From Parafilimonas terrae (GTDB taxonomy: Bacteria > Bacteroidota > Bacteroidia > Chitinophagales > Chitinophagaceae), in contig NZ_FOXQ01000005.1 of assembly GCF_900115755.1 (NCBI RefSeq), positions 1 through 64,000 on the forward strand: a DNA stretch of 64,000 bases, in the 5' to 3' direction. Both the position numbers and the translations under genes were made by a program. The notes under the pieces were generated by a model. The model saw only the letters and a program-made list of their open reading frames with translations, searched no databases and had not been told where the DNA came from. Shown one piece after another: positions 34,500 through 42,385 of this stretch (positions are counted from its first letter, which is position 1; every line of letters begins with the position of its first letter).

Positions 34500-35741
34500 T
34501 CAGTGTAAAACATTAATGTCCACTTCTGCCTCAACGGTATTGTGCACACGGCCCTCTGTTGCCAGTAAAATAACGGCTGCAATCACTGAAGTAATAAGGA
34601 TCAACAGGGATGCCGGGAAACTGCCTTTTATTTTTATAAACCCCACTGCGGAGGATAAAAGCCCGCCAATGCCCATTTGTATAAACCCCAGCAAAGCCGA
34701 AGCGCTGCCTGCATTACGGGCAAACGGCGCCAGCGCCACCGCAGCCGCATTGGGATAGCTTAATCCTGCACAGCCTAAAATGATAAACAGGAATACAAGC
34801 GTTGCCGCAAGGCCATACCAGTTATTGATAACCCCGGTAAAAAACAATGCCGCCGTAACAATTTGTATAACAATAACTGCCCTGAAAATCTTCTGGCTTT
34901 TATACCGCCGGGTTAATGCATGGTTGAGCTGGCTGGCGCCGATAAAACCCACCGACAATAAAGCAAAGATGCCGCCGTATATTTTGGCGCTCACCGCAAA
35001 ACCATCCATGAAAATGCCCGGGGAGCCTGCCACATATACAAACAAAGCCGCAAAGGAAAACGTACCGGCCAGCGTATAAACATAAAACTGCGGCTGCGAT
35101 AAAATGTTTTTAAAATTGATGATGATCGGCTTTGGCCTGAGCGATACGGAAACATCCGGCGGTTTCGCCTGTGGAAGAAAGATGAATACGAGCAGCATAA
35201 CAATGAATGCAATGGATGCAAGGGTAATAAAAATGGAGCGCCACCCAAAAGCGGCAGCCACAAAACTGCCGGCGCCGGGCGCCAGCATAGGCGAAAGGCT
35301 TATGATTAGAATAAGGAATGAAATGATGGAGGCGCTCCTGGATGGCGGGTAAAAGTCACGCACCATGGCCAGTGCCGCCACCGCGCCCACGCTGCCGCTT
35401 AATGCCTGCAGGAAACGCATACTGAGAAATACAGCGGTGGTACCGGACAAACCGCAGGCAAGCGTTGCTATGATATAGCAGCCCAGGCCTATGTATAAAG
35501 GTATTTTCCTGCCAAACCTGTCGAGCAGCGGCCCGTATAAAATCTGCCCCGCAGCAAACCCAAGAAAATAAGTGGAAACAGACAGGGAAATGGTTTGAAT
35601 ATTTGTATGCAGTTCACCGGCTATTTCAGGGAATGCAGGCAGGTACATATCAATGGAAAAAGGGCCGATGGTGTTTAATAAACCAATTATAAAAATGAGG
35701 AGGAACTCCTGTTGTTTATTGCGGTTTGCAGCAGGTATCAT
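34500..35741 (-). CDS. Bcr/CflA-type MFS multidrug exporter
   Basis: A 413-residue inner-membrane protein with 12 predicted helices. The family marks are in place: DMYLPAFP in helix 1, the loop motif GPLLDRFGRK between helices 2 and 3, and RFLQALSGSVGA in helix 4. These fit proton-driven drug/H+ antiport of the Bcr/CflA group. It is a single gene, convergent with the small-protein unit. The exported substrate is unknown. Confidence 0.92.
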   Translation of the reverse strand: MIPAANRNKQQEFLLIFIIGLLNTIGPFSIDMYLPAFPEIAGELHTNIQTISLSVSTYFLGFAAGQILYGPLLDRFGRKIPLYIGLGCYIIATLACGLSGTTAVFLSMRFLQALSGSVGAVAALAMVRDFYPPSRSASIISFLILIISLSPMLAPGAGSFVAAAFGWRSIFITLASIAFIVMLLVFIFLPQAKPPDVSVSLRPKPIIINFKNILSQPQFYVYTLAGTFSFAALFVYVAGSPGIFMDGFAVSAKIYGGIFALLSVGFIGASQLNHALTRRYKSQKIFRAVIVIQIVTAALFFTGVINNWYGLAATLVFLFIILGCAGLSYPNAAAVALAPFARNAGSASALLGFIQMGIGGLLSSAVGFIKIKGSFPASLLILITSVIAAVILLATEGRVHNTVEAEVDINVLH

Positions 35742-35819
35742 TATTGTGTTTAATTAAAAGCGTTAAACATAAGAAATAATCAGGCAGGCTGCAGTTTAAG
35801 GTTGATAACTTCAGAGGTA

Positions 35820-36060
35820 TCCTTCCTCCTTGCAGCCTGAAGCCTGGCGCTTGCAGCTCTCAGCTCACACCCCACACCCTTCTTCCGGTTTAATCTTTCC
35901 CCAACGCTCACCTGCTGTTATTGCTACAACAAACAGCCCGCCCCCAATGCTTCTTCCTTGCAGCCTGAAGCTTGCCGCTTGCAGCTCTCAACCCACAGCT
36001 CACACCCCACACCTCACACCTCACACCTCACACCTCTCACCCCACACCTCAAAGCTTTTT
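35820..36060. repeat. short-word repeat tract upstream of folD
   Basis: Words such as CTTGCAGC, CAGCTCTCAGCTCACA and tandem CACACCT repeat in this stretch, with tandem (ACACCTC)n at 36006-36050. An open frame runs through it into folD, but its composition is repeat-derived and not coding. Confidence 0.75.
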
Positions 36061-36081
36061 TCTCAAACAATCCCAATTGAA

Positions 36082-36089
36082 TATTTTTG
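36082..36089 (+). promoter_or_regulatory. TAnnTTTG (-7) box for folD
   Basis: TATTTTTG matches the Bacteroidota -7 consensus TAnnTTTG and lies 4 bp before the folD ATG. Transcription would then start at or beside the start codon, giving a leaderless message. No clear -33 TTG was found at the usual distance. Confidence 0.4.
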
Positions 36090-36093
36090 CAGT

Positions 36094-36996
36094 ATGATAC
36101 TACTCGAGGGCAAGCCCGCAGCCGCAGCCATAAAAGCAGGTTTACAGGAACAGGTAAGCGTACTCACTCAAAAAAACATGCGTTCCCCACATCTTGTAGC
36201 CGTATTAATTGGTAATAACGGCGCCAGCGAAACCTATGTGGCCAGCAAAATAAAAAACTGCGAAGAGATTGGTTTCCAGTCGTCTCTCATACGATTTGAA
36301 ACATCTGTAACAGAAGGGGTTTTACTGCAAAAGCTGGAAGAACTGAATAATGACGATACGGTTGACGGTATCCTGGTGCAGCTTCCGCTTCCAAAACACA
36401 TCAGCGAGGAAAAGGTGATCAATGTAATCACGCCCGGCAAAGATGTGGATGGTTTCCACCCGGTAAACCTTGGCAAGCTGGCCCAGGGCACACCTACTTT
36501 TATCCCCGCAACGCCCTACGGCATCATCCTGCTCATGCAGCATTACGGCATAAATGCCAAAGGAAAACATGCCGTGGTCATTGGCCGCAGCAATATTGTA
36601 GGCAGGCCGGTAAGCATTCTTTTAAGCAGCAACCAGCCTTATGGCAATGCCACGGTAACCGTTTGCCATTCCCATACACCCAATTTAAAAGAATTAAGTT
36701 TGCAGGCCGATATACTGGTGGCAGCGCTTGGTAAACCGGGCTTTGTTAAGGCAGATATGGTAAAAGAAGGCGCAGTTGTAATTGATGTGGGCATAACAAG
36801 GGTGGATGACCCGTCAGCCAAAAAGGGTTTCCGCATAAAAGGCGATGTAAGCTTTGATGAGGTTGCGGCAAAAGCATCCTGCATAACACCGGTTCCGGGC
36901 GGGGTAGGCTTAATGACCATCGCTGCACTATTAAAAAATACCATGACCGCTTATTTAAAACGGCATGGTTTAAGTGAATCCATTTTTAGTGAATAG
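36094..36996 (+). CDS. folD: FolD, methylene-THF dehydrogenase/cyclohydrolase
   Basis: A 300-residue bifunctional folate enzyme: NADP-dependent oxidation of methylene-THF, then hydrolysis to 10-formyl-THF. Visible motifs are the catalytic region YVASKIKNCEEIGF, LVQLPLPKHI, GRSNIVGRPVS and the C-terminal PGGVGLMTIA. The ATG at 36094 is used; the frame extension upstream runs through repeats and is rejected. Its end overlaps the queE start by 23 bases. Confidence 0.97.
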   Translation: MILLEGKPAAAAIKAGLQEQVSVLTQKNMRSPHLVAVLIGNNGASETYVASKIKNCEEIGFQSSLIRFETSVTEGVLLQKLEELNNDDTVDGILVQLPLPKHISEEKVINVITPGKDVDGFHPVNLGKLAQGTPTFIPATPYGIILLMQHYGINAKGKHAVVIGRSNIVGRPVSILLSSNQPYGNATVTVCHSHTPNLKELSLQADILVAALGKPGFVKADMVKEGAVVIDVGITRVDDPSAKKGFRIKGDVSFDEVAAKASCITPVPGGVGLMTIAALLKNTMTAYLKRHGLSESIFSE

Positions 36997-37660
36997 TTTT
37001 CAAACCACATATAAACCTGTTTTAAGCAGTGAAAGCAATACCGCAACGCTACCGGTAATGGAAGCTTTTTATACGTTACAGGGAGAAGGTTTTCACCAGG
37101 GAAAGGCTGCGTATTTTATCCGCCTGGGTGGCTGCGATGTAGGCTGTTTCTGGTGCGATGTAAAGGAAAGCTGGGACGCAGCTGTGCATCCGCAAAAAAC
37201 AGTAGCGAAAATTATTGAGGAAGCGAAAAAAGCAATCAGTTTTCAGCCATCGGCAGTTAGCCCCATTTTTGTTATCACCGGCGGCGAGCCTTTGCTGCAC
37301 AACCTGGATGAACTTACACTCGGATTAAAAAATGAAGGTTTTAAAACCAATATAGAAACTTCGGGTTCCTCACCGCTTTCAGGTTATTGGGACTGGATTT
37401 GCCTTTCACCCAAAAAGTTTAAAAATCCCTTACCGGAAGTGTTTGCCGCGGCCAGCGAACTGAAAGTGGTGGTATATAATAAATCAGATTTTAAATGGGC
37501 CGAAGAAAATGCTGCGCAGGTTTCGGCAGATTGTAAACTTTACCTGCAACCCGAGTGGAGCAAAGCTCAATCAATAACACCTTCCATTATAGAATATATT
37601 AAACAACATCCCCGCTGGCAGCTAAGTTTGCAGGTGCATAAATACCTTGATATTCCATAA
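36974..37660 (+). CDS. queE: QueE, 7-carboxy-7-deazaguanine synthase
   Basis: A radical SAM enzyme of queuosine/7-deazaguanine biosynthesis. The motif CDVGCFWC gives the Cx3CxxC Fe-S site, preceded by MEAFYTLQGEGFHQGKAAYF, the family's substrate region, and followed by ITGGEPLLH. A GTG start at 36974 inside folD is used because family members have about 20 residues before the core; a GTG at 36989 or the ATG at 37058 are alternatives. It is co-transcribed with folD. Its product could serve tRNA queuosine; no DNA-deazaguanine genes are seen here. Confidence 0.94.
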   Translation: MNPFLVNSFQTTYKPVLSSESNTATLPVMEAFYTLQGEGFHQGKAAYFIRLGGCDVGCFWCDVKESWDAAVHPQKTVAKIIEEAKKAISFQPSAVSPIFVITGGEPLLHNLDELTLGLKNEGFKTNIETSGSSPLSGYWDWICLSPKKFKNPLPEVFAAASELKVVVYNKSDFKWAEENAAQVSADCKLYLQPEWSKAQSITPSIIEYIKQHPRWQLSLQVHKYLDIP

Positions 37661-37862
37661 GGGGCTAAGCATCGGCTTACCTTGCCATGCCTCTTCCAGC
37701 CAATGCTTTCCGGATGCTTTTGTTATTTTTTCCGGCAGAATTGGGCAGCAGTTTCATACCTTTTGTTTATTAGGGGTATAAGTTTGATTGTAATTTCTAC
37801 CACATTCCTGCCCTCCCCGGTGGAGCCCATTCTAAAACGATGAGCAACCGGCAGGCATATAT

Positions 37863-38050
37863 TAACGTGAGTCCGGGATAAGGAACGGGGTGCACGTTAT
37901 TTCGACGATAGGAGAAATCTCTCGGATACCAACCATCAGGAAAATCGTGAGGCCTTTCCTATCGTTGAGGTGCCGGCCCGCCTTCATAATAAAAATTGAA
38001 CAACTTTATATTCAAAATAAATCAAACCTTCTTATCCAGGGCTCACGTTA
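37863..38050. mobile_element. MITE-like element, copy 4
   Basis: Left end TAACGTGAGTCCGGGATAAG (37863-37882) and right end CTTATCCAGGGCTCACGTTA (38031-38050) are inverted repeats with few mismatches. The 188-bp element shares the interior word GGAGAAATCTC with copy 2. The right end is 2 bp from the end of the DUF4342 gene. The rest of 37661-37862 shows nothing recognisable. No clear target duplication is visible. Confidence 0.8.
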
Positions 38051-38052
38051 GG

Positions 38053-38301
38053 TTATTCTTTTTCCCCGTCCCTTTCCACTCTTATAGTGCATTCGCCCAC
38101 CAATGCTGCAACTGCGCCGATAGCCGCAAGCACAGGCGCTACCAAAGCGCCCACTACGCCAATCGTTAATGGAAAGCTCATTAACTCTTTACCGTCTTTA
38201 TCAATAATGGTTATCTTTCTTATGTTGCCCTCTTCTATTAGTTCCTTAACTTTTTTAAGCAGGTTTTCGCCGTGCACTTTAAAGGATTCCTGGAAACTCA
38301 T
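38053..38301 (-). CDS. DUF4342-family protein
   Basis: An 82-residue protein: a helical N-terminus (FKVHGENLLKKVKELIEEGN), two short strands (RKITIIDKDGKELMSFPL) and a hydrophobic hairpin (about 46-70) near the end. This pattern matches DUF4342, whose function is unknown. It is a single gene, with a mobile repeat directly after its stop. Confidence 0.85.
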   Translation of the reverse strand: MSFQESFKVHGENLLKKVKELIEEGNIRKITIIDKDGKELMSFPLTIGVVGALVAPVLAAIGAVAALVGECTIRVERDGEKE

Positions 38302-38421
38302 GGTATTTGCTTTATAGGTTGTTATTGAATAATGTTAGCCAATAATGAAATTAATGCAAATATCCTGCTTTATTAAAATTCAAAAAAACTGGTAAAACAG
38401 CGGAATACAGCGGGCTTAACT

Positions 38422-39117
38422 TCAATGGCTTATATGGATCTTTTTTATAAAGGCAAGTTCTTTTGTATTCCACAGGTACAGCATAACGAAAATGGTAAAA
38501 TGATACTTGGTCTCAAACTGCACGGCAAACTTCTTTTTTATATTGCTTTTGGTGCCGTTAACCGTAATAAGGCTCACATCAGGCTGCCATCCATAGTCAA
38601 ACCTGTATTCTGCCATTTGTATTTTTTCTAAAAACTGGCCAGGCGCTTCAATCCATATTTTGCCTTTGTACCAGTATTCATCTTCCAGCATAATCTCGTA
38701 CTCCACGTTGTAAAAGGAGTTTTCGGCAAGAACGCCCTGCATCAGCCTGAAGAAATCTATGGTGAAATTATCAGTACTGTCAAGAATCTGGTAGCTGGCT
38801 ATTTCCGGTATTATCTCAGCATAATTAAGCCGGTAAACAATCAGCTTGCGCATGCCGCTTTTCAGCTCAGATTCGCTTATCCATTTAAGCTCTTCTTTTA
38901 CGTATGGGGAATTGATTGAATTGTTGGAATGAATAAGTATGAAGAAATCGCAGGCCTTTATTTTACGCTGTAATTCTGCTTTCCAGTTGGCGCCAACATG
39001 TATGGATTTAATATCGAGGAAAACATCATGGCCTGCATCAAGTTTGTAAATATGATTGCGGATGTTGTCTGCTATCGCAGCATCTTTTCGTGAGTAGGAT
39101 ATAAAGAAGTTAGCCAT
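38422..39117 (-). CDS. TIR-domain protein with C-terminal pYEATS-like domain
   Basis: A 231-residue protein. Residues 1-120 are a TIR domain: start MANFFISYSRKDAA, then FLDIKSIHVGANW, ACDFFILIHSNNSINSPYV and KEELKWI, which holds the glutamate that acts in NAD-cleaving TIRs. Residues about 130-231 (KIWIEAPGQFLEKIQMAEYR, then GWQPD, then FTIFVMLYLWNTKEL) resemble the prokaryotic YEATS-like fold. Such TIR plus sensor proteins are often NAD-depleting defense factors; that is inference. It is monocistronic, with no partner gene beside it. The pYEATS call is by eye and less certain than the TIR call. Confidence 0.8.
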   Translation of the reverse strand: MANFFISYSRKDAAIADNIRNHIYKLDAGHDVFLDIKSIHVGANWKAELQRKIKACDFFILIHSNNSINSPYVKEELKWISESELKSGMRKLIVYRLNYAEIIPEIASYQILDSTDNFTIDFFRLMQGVLAENSFYNVEYEIMLEDEYWYKGKIWIEAPGQFLEKIQMAEYRFDYGWQPDVSLITVNGTKSNIKKKFAVQFETKYHFTIFVMLYLWNTKELAFIKKIHISH

Positions 39118-39129
39118 AATTGCAGTTGA

Positions 39130-39305
39130 AATGTTGACTGGTTAATTATTAGTAGTATAAACTTGCTTACCCGTCAACCAATCTGCCCTGGATTGCAATT
39201 GAAATGCTGACCTGCCCGGTTGACAAGTTGATTAGTTCTTACCTCCCAACCATTCAACCTATCACCCTCTCAACTAATCAACCTATCAACCAATCAACTA
39301 TTCAA
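39130..39305. repeat. short-word repeat tract (CAACCTATCAACC family)
   Basis: Degenerate words such as TGACCTGCC, CAACCATTCAACC and TATCAACCAATCAAC fill the gap between dapA and the TIR gene. A related tract lies upstream of dapA at 40205-40310 (GGTTGAATGGTTGATA, ATCAACTTATCAAC). No coding signal. Confidence 0.7.
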
Positions 39306-39309
39306 CCAT

Positions 39310-40197
39310 TCAGCCTTTAGCAACAAACGCATTCACCAGCAGCCGGTACTTTTCACTCAACGGAACCAGCGGCAGGCGCAGGTAGTTTTCTATCAACCCC
39401 ATTTCTGCCAAAAATGCCTTTACACCGGCAGGATTATTTTCGGCAAACATCAGTTCATAAGCGCCGGCCAGTTTATCATTAATTGATTTCGCTGTTTTAA
39501 AATCATGCTTTAAGCTGCTTCTCACCATGTCAGAAAATGCTTTCGGGAAAGCATTGCCTGCAACGCTTATTACACCCTGCATGCCGCAGGCAATCTGTGC
39601 CATACCCAGCGCATCATCACCGCTTACCACCAAAAAATCTTCCGGCGCATCGCGTAACACTTTAACGCATTGGGCAAAATCGCCGCCGGCTTCTTTAATG
39701 CCTTTTATATTTTCAACATCCCTGGCAAGCCTGATGATCGTATCCGCTTCTACATTTTTAGATGTTCTTCCCGGCACGTTATACAAAAGAATGGGTTTGG
39801 GCGATGCTTCTGCCAAAGTTTTATAATGCTGGTAAATGCCTTCCTGCGACGGCTTGCTGTAATACGGCGAAGCGCTCAGCACAGCAATAGCATCTTCCAA
39901 AGGAAAGGTTTCAAGATCGTGCAGCAGTTCGGCTGTGTTGTTGCCGCCAATGCCAACCACCACCGGCACGCGTTTGTTTACAACATCATACGAGAATTTA
40001 ATAATATCCTTTTTCTCTGCTGTATTCAGGGTGGGGGCTTCCCCTGTTGTGCCCAATACAACAATATATTCCACGTTGCCTTCAATTACATAATCGATCA
40101 TTTTTTTGAAGGCATCGTAATCAATATCAAAATTTTTTTTGAAAGGAGTAACCAGCGCCACACCGGTACCGGTTAATGTATCTTTTAAAGAAGCCAT
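39310..40197 (-). CDS. dapA: DapA, 4-hydroxy-tetrahydrodipicolinate synthase
   Basis: A 295-residue aldolase that condenses pyruvate with aspartate semialdehyde in lysine/diaminopimelate synthesis. The motifs are all present: GTTGEAPTL (substrate loop), YNVPGRT (catalytic Tyr) and GIKEA, whose lysine forms the Schiff base. Length is normal. It is separated from yebC (upstream on the same strand) by a short-word repeat tract. Confidence 0.97.
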   Translation of the reverse strand: MASLKDTLTGTGVALVTPFKKNFDIDYDAFKKMIDYVIEGNVEYIVVLGTTGEAPTLNTAEKKDIIKFSYDVVNKRVPVVVGIGGNNTAELLHDLETFPLEDAIAVLSASPYYSKPSQEGIYQHYKTLAEASPKPILLYNVPGRTSKNVEADTIIRLARDVENIKGIKEAGGDFAQCVKVLRDAPEDFLVVSGDDALGMAQIACGMQGVISVAGNAFPKAFSDMVRSSLKHDFKTAKSINDKLAGAYELMFAENNPAGVKAFLAEMGLIENYLRLPLVPLSEKYRLLVNAFVAKG

Positions 40198-40310
40198 GTT
40201 GCTTGTTTGTAATTGATAGTTGCTTTGTTGACAGGTTGAATGGTTGATAAGCTAAAAAGTTAACCGGGTATTTTCCCAATCAACTTATCAACAGCTCAAC
40301 CAGTCAACTT

Positions 40311-41033
40311 CTAACCCATATTATGAAATACTTTGCTTACGTCATCGTCCTGCTCCAGGCGCTCAATGAGTTTACTCACATCTTCCGCCTGCTCTTCTGT
40401 AACAGGAACAGTGGTGGTTGGAATCCATTCCAGTTCTGCGCTTAAAGGTGTAATACCCTTATCTTCCAAAGCCTTTTGCAGGTTGCCAAAATCGGTGAAA
40501 GCAGAACGTAAAACAATTATATCGTCGCCGTTTTCATCGGTGCTCTCACCCATTTCTTCCAGGCCAAAATCTATCAGCTCAAATTCCAGATCTTCCACGT
40601 TCAGGCCTTCCGGTTTTAATTTAAAAACACCCATTTTCTTAAACTGGAAGCTCACGCTGCCATTATTGCCCAGCGTGCCGCCGCCTTTATTAAAATGACT
40701 TTTTACATTGGCTACTGTGCGCACATGGTTATCGGTTGCTGTTTCTACCAATAAAGCCACACCGTGCGGCGCATAGCCTTCATATAAAATCTCTTCATAG
40801 TTATCCATTTCCTTGCCCATGGCCCGCTTTATAGCAGCTTCCACGCGGTCTTTCGGCATGTTTACACTTTTTGCGTTCTGCATGCAGCGGCGCAAGGCCG
40901 GGTTGGTGGCGGCATCAGGGCCGCCGGCCTTTACGGCAATGGCAATTTCTCTCCCTATGCGTGTAAATTGTTTGGCCATCCTGTCCCAACGGGCAAACAT
41001 GGTGGCCTTTCTAACTTCAAAAATTCTACCCAT
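40311..41033 (-). CDS. YebC/PmpR-family protein
   Basis: A 240-residue protein of the YebC/PmpR family, with the standard start [20 protein letters not shown], then [14 protein letters not shown] and [14 protein letters not shown]. Members act as transcription regulators or as translation factors that help ribosomes at proline stretches; which applies here is unknown. It is a single gene between rlmN and dapA. Confidence 0.93.
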   Translation of the reverse strand: MGRIFEVRKATMFARWDRMAKQFTRIGREIAIAVKAGGPDAATNPALRRCMQNAKSVNMPKDRVEAAIKRAMGKEMDNYEEILYEGYAPHGVALLVETATDNHVRTVANVKSHFNKGGGTLGNNGSVSFQFKKMGVFKLKPEGLNVEDLEFELIDFGLEEMGESTDENGDDIIVLRSAFTDFGNLQKALEDKGITPLSAELEWIPTTTVPVTEEQAEDVSKLIERLEQDDDVSKVFHNMG

Positions 41034-41192
41034 AACACTTTATATAAAACTGAACCTTTTATTTAAGGGGCGTAAAGTAAATAAAACTTTGGCGGAGTTT
41101 TTTTATATCAGCAAAATTTCTCTTGTGTAAACAGGAAACTTTATCATAAGAAATAAAACTACCGGGGATAACAGCCTGTGAACCCGTAAACA

Positions 41193-42245
41193 TCAAAAAC
41201 TATCCTTATTCGCCAGTTGCCCGCAGGCGGCATCAATATCTTTACCACGGCTGCGGCGCAACCTTGCGTTTACGCGATGGCTTTCAAGGTATTTCATGAA
41301 GTGTTCAATTGTTTCTTCGTCAGGCCTGGCAAAACTGGCGCCATCAATAGGATTGTATTCAATAATATTCACCAAATCGGCGGGTACCTGCCTGTATATT
41401 TTTACCAGTTCTTCTGCATCCTGCTGCGAATCATTAAAATCCCTGAACAGGATATATTCAAACGTTACTTCATTCTTTGTTTGCTTATAGAAATAATTAA
41501 GCGCTTCAATCAACGACTTTATATTGTTTGAATCGTTAATCGGCATTATTTCATGGCGCTTTTTATCGTTGGCCGCATGCAGCGATAAAGCCAGTTTAAA
41601 CCGCACCTTATCATCGCCCAGTTTTTTTATCATCTTCGCCACGCCTGCCGTGGAAACCGTTATGCGGCGCGGGCTCATACCTAATCCATCTTCCGCAGAA
41701 ATTTTATCAATGGCTTTCAGCACGTTGCTGTAATTAAGCAAGGGCTCGCCCATGCCCATGAATACAATATTGGTAAGATGTTTATTGTAAATGCGTTCCG
41801 TTTGCTCGTTTATTAAAGCCACCTGGTCGAAAATTTCATCGAATGTGAGGTTGCGGAGGCGCTCCATTTTGCCGGTAGCGCAAAATTTGCAGCTTAAACT
41901 GCAGCCGATTTGCGAAGAAACGCAGGCCGTTTTTCTCTCTTCGGTGGGAATTAAAACGCCTTCAACAAAATGGTGGTCAAAGGTTTCAAAGCGGCTTTTC
42001 ACCGTTCCGTCTGCACTGTATTGCGTGGTATTAACGGTTAATGCAGGCAAAGAAAAATGTTCTGCCAGTTTGCTGCGCAGGTCTTTGCTGATATTGGTCA
42101 TGGCATCAAAGCTGCCGGCATGCTTCTGCCAGAGCCATTCATATACCTGTTTTGCACGAAATTTCTTTTCATCAATTTCGGCAAAGAAATTTTCGAGCTC
42201 GCTTAAACTTAAATTCCTGATATTGTTTTGCTGCGCAGAAAGCAT
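41193..42245 (-). CDS. rlmN: RlmN, 23S rRNA/tRNA adenine-C2 methyltransferase
   Basis: A 350-residue radical SAM methyltransferase that methylates A2503 of 23S rRNA and A37 of some tRNAs. Fe-S cysteines lie at 115, 119 and 122 (CSLSCKFC). A second catalytic Cys is at about 342 (DAACGQLA), near the C-terminus. MGMGEPLLNY and the SLHAAND region are also typical. It is monocistronic. A TAnnTTTG-type box lies 5 bp upstream of the start. Confidence 0.96.
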   Translation of the reverse strand: MLSAQQNNIRNLSLSELENFFAEIDEKKFRAKQVYEWLWQKHAGSFDAMTNISKDLRSKLAEHFSLPALTVNTTQYSADGTVKSRFETFDHHFVEGVLIPTEERKTACVSSQIGCSLSCKFCATGKMERLRNLTFDEIFDQVALINEQTERIYNKHLTNIVFMGMGEPLLNYSNVLKAIDKISAEDGLGMSPRRITVSTAGVAKMIKKLGDDKVRFKLALSLHAANDKKRHEIMPINDSNNIKSLIEALNYFYKQTKNEVTFEYILFRDFNDSQQDAEELVKIYRQVPADLVNIIEYNPIDGASFARPDEETIEHFMKYLESHRVNARLRRSRGKDIDAACGQLANKDSF

Positions 42246-42249
42246 TTTG

Positions 42250-42257
42250 CAAAGATA
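42250..42257 (-). promoter_or_regulatory. TAnnTTTG (-7) box for rlmN
   Basis: On the minus strand this reads TATCTTTG, an exact match to the Bacteroidota -7 consensus, four bases before the rlmN ATG at 42245. The predicted message would be leaderless or nearly so. A -33 element is not clear. Confidence 0.4.
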
Positions 42258-42385
42258 CTTTACAGCTCATTCAATAAATAACTAAGGTTATGTTTAAATT
42301 GATGCGCTATGGTTTCATGCAGATGACACGGGTTTCTGCAGCAGCAAATCCATCTGTGTTTATCTGTGCAATCTGTGAGCAAACC

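Noticed and set aside
35830-36093. N-terminal extension of FolD
   Set aside because: The extra 88 codons are read through CACACCT/CTTGCAGC repeat words. The proper FolD start is at 36094.
36974-37660. QueE as part of a DNA 7-deazaguanine (Dpd) defense system
   Set aside because: It overlaps folD in a housekeeping setting, and no dpdA-like or TGT-like genes are nearby. tRNA queuosine synthesis is the simpler explanation.
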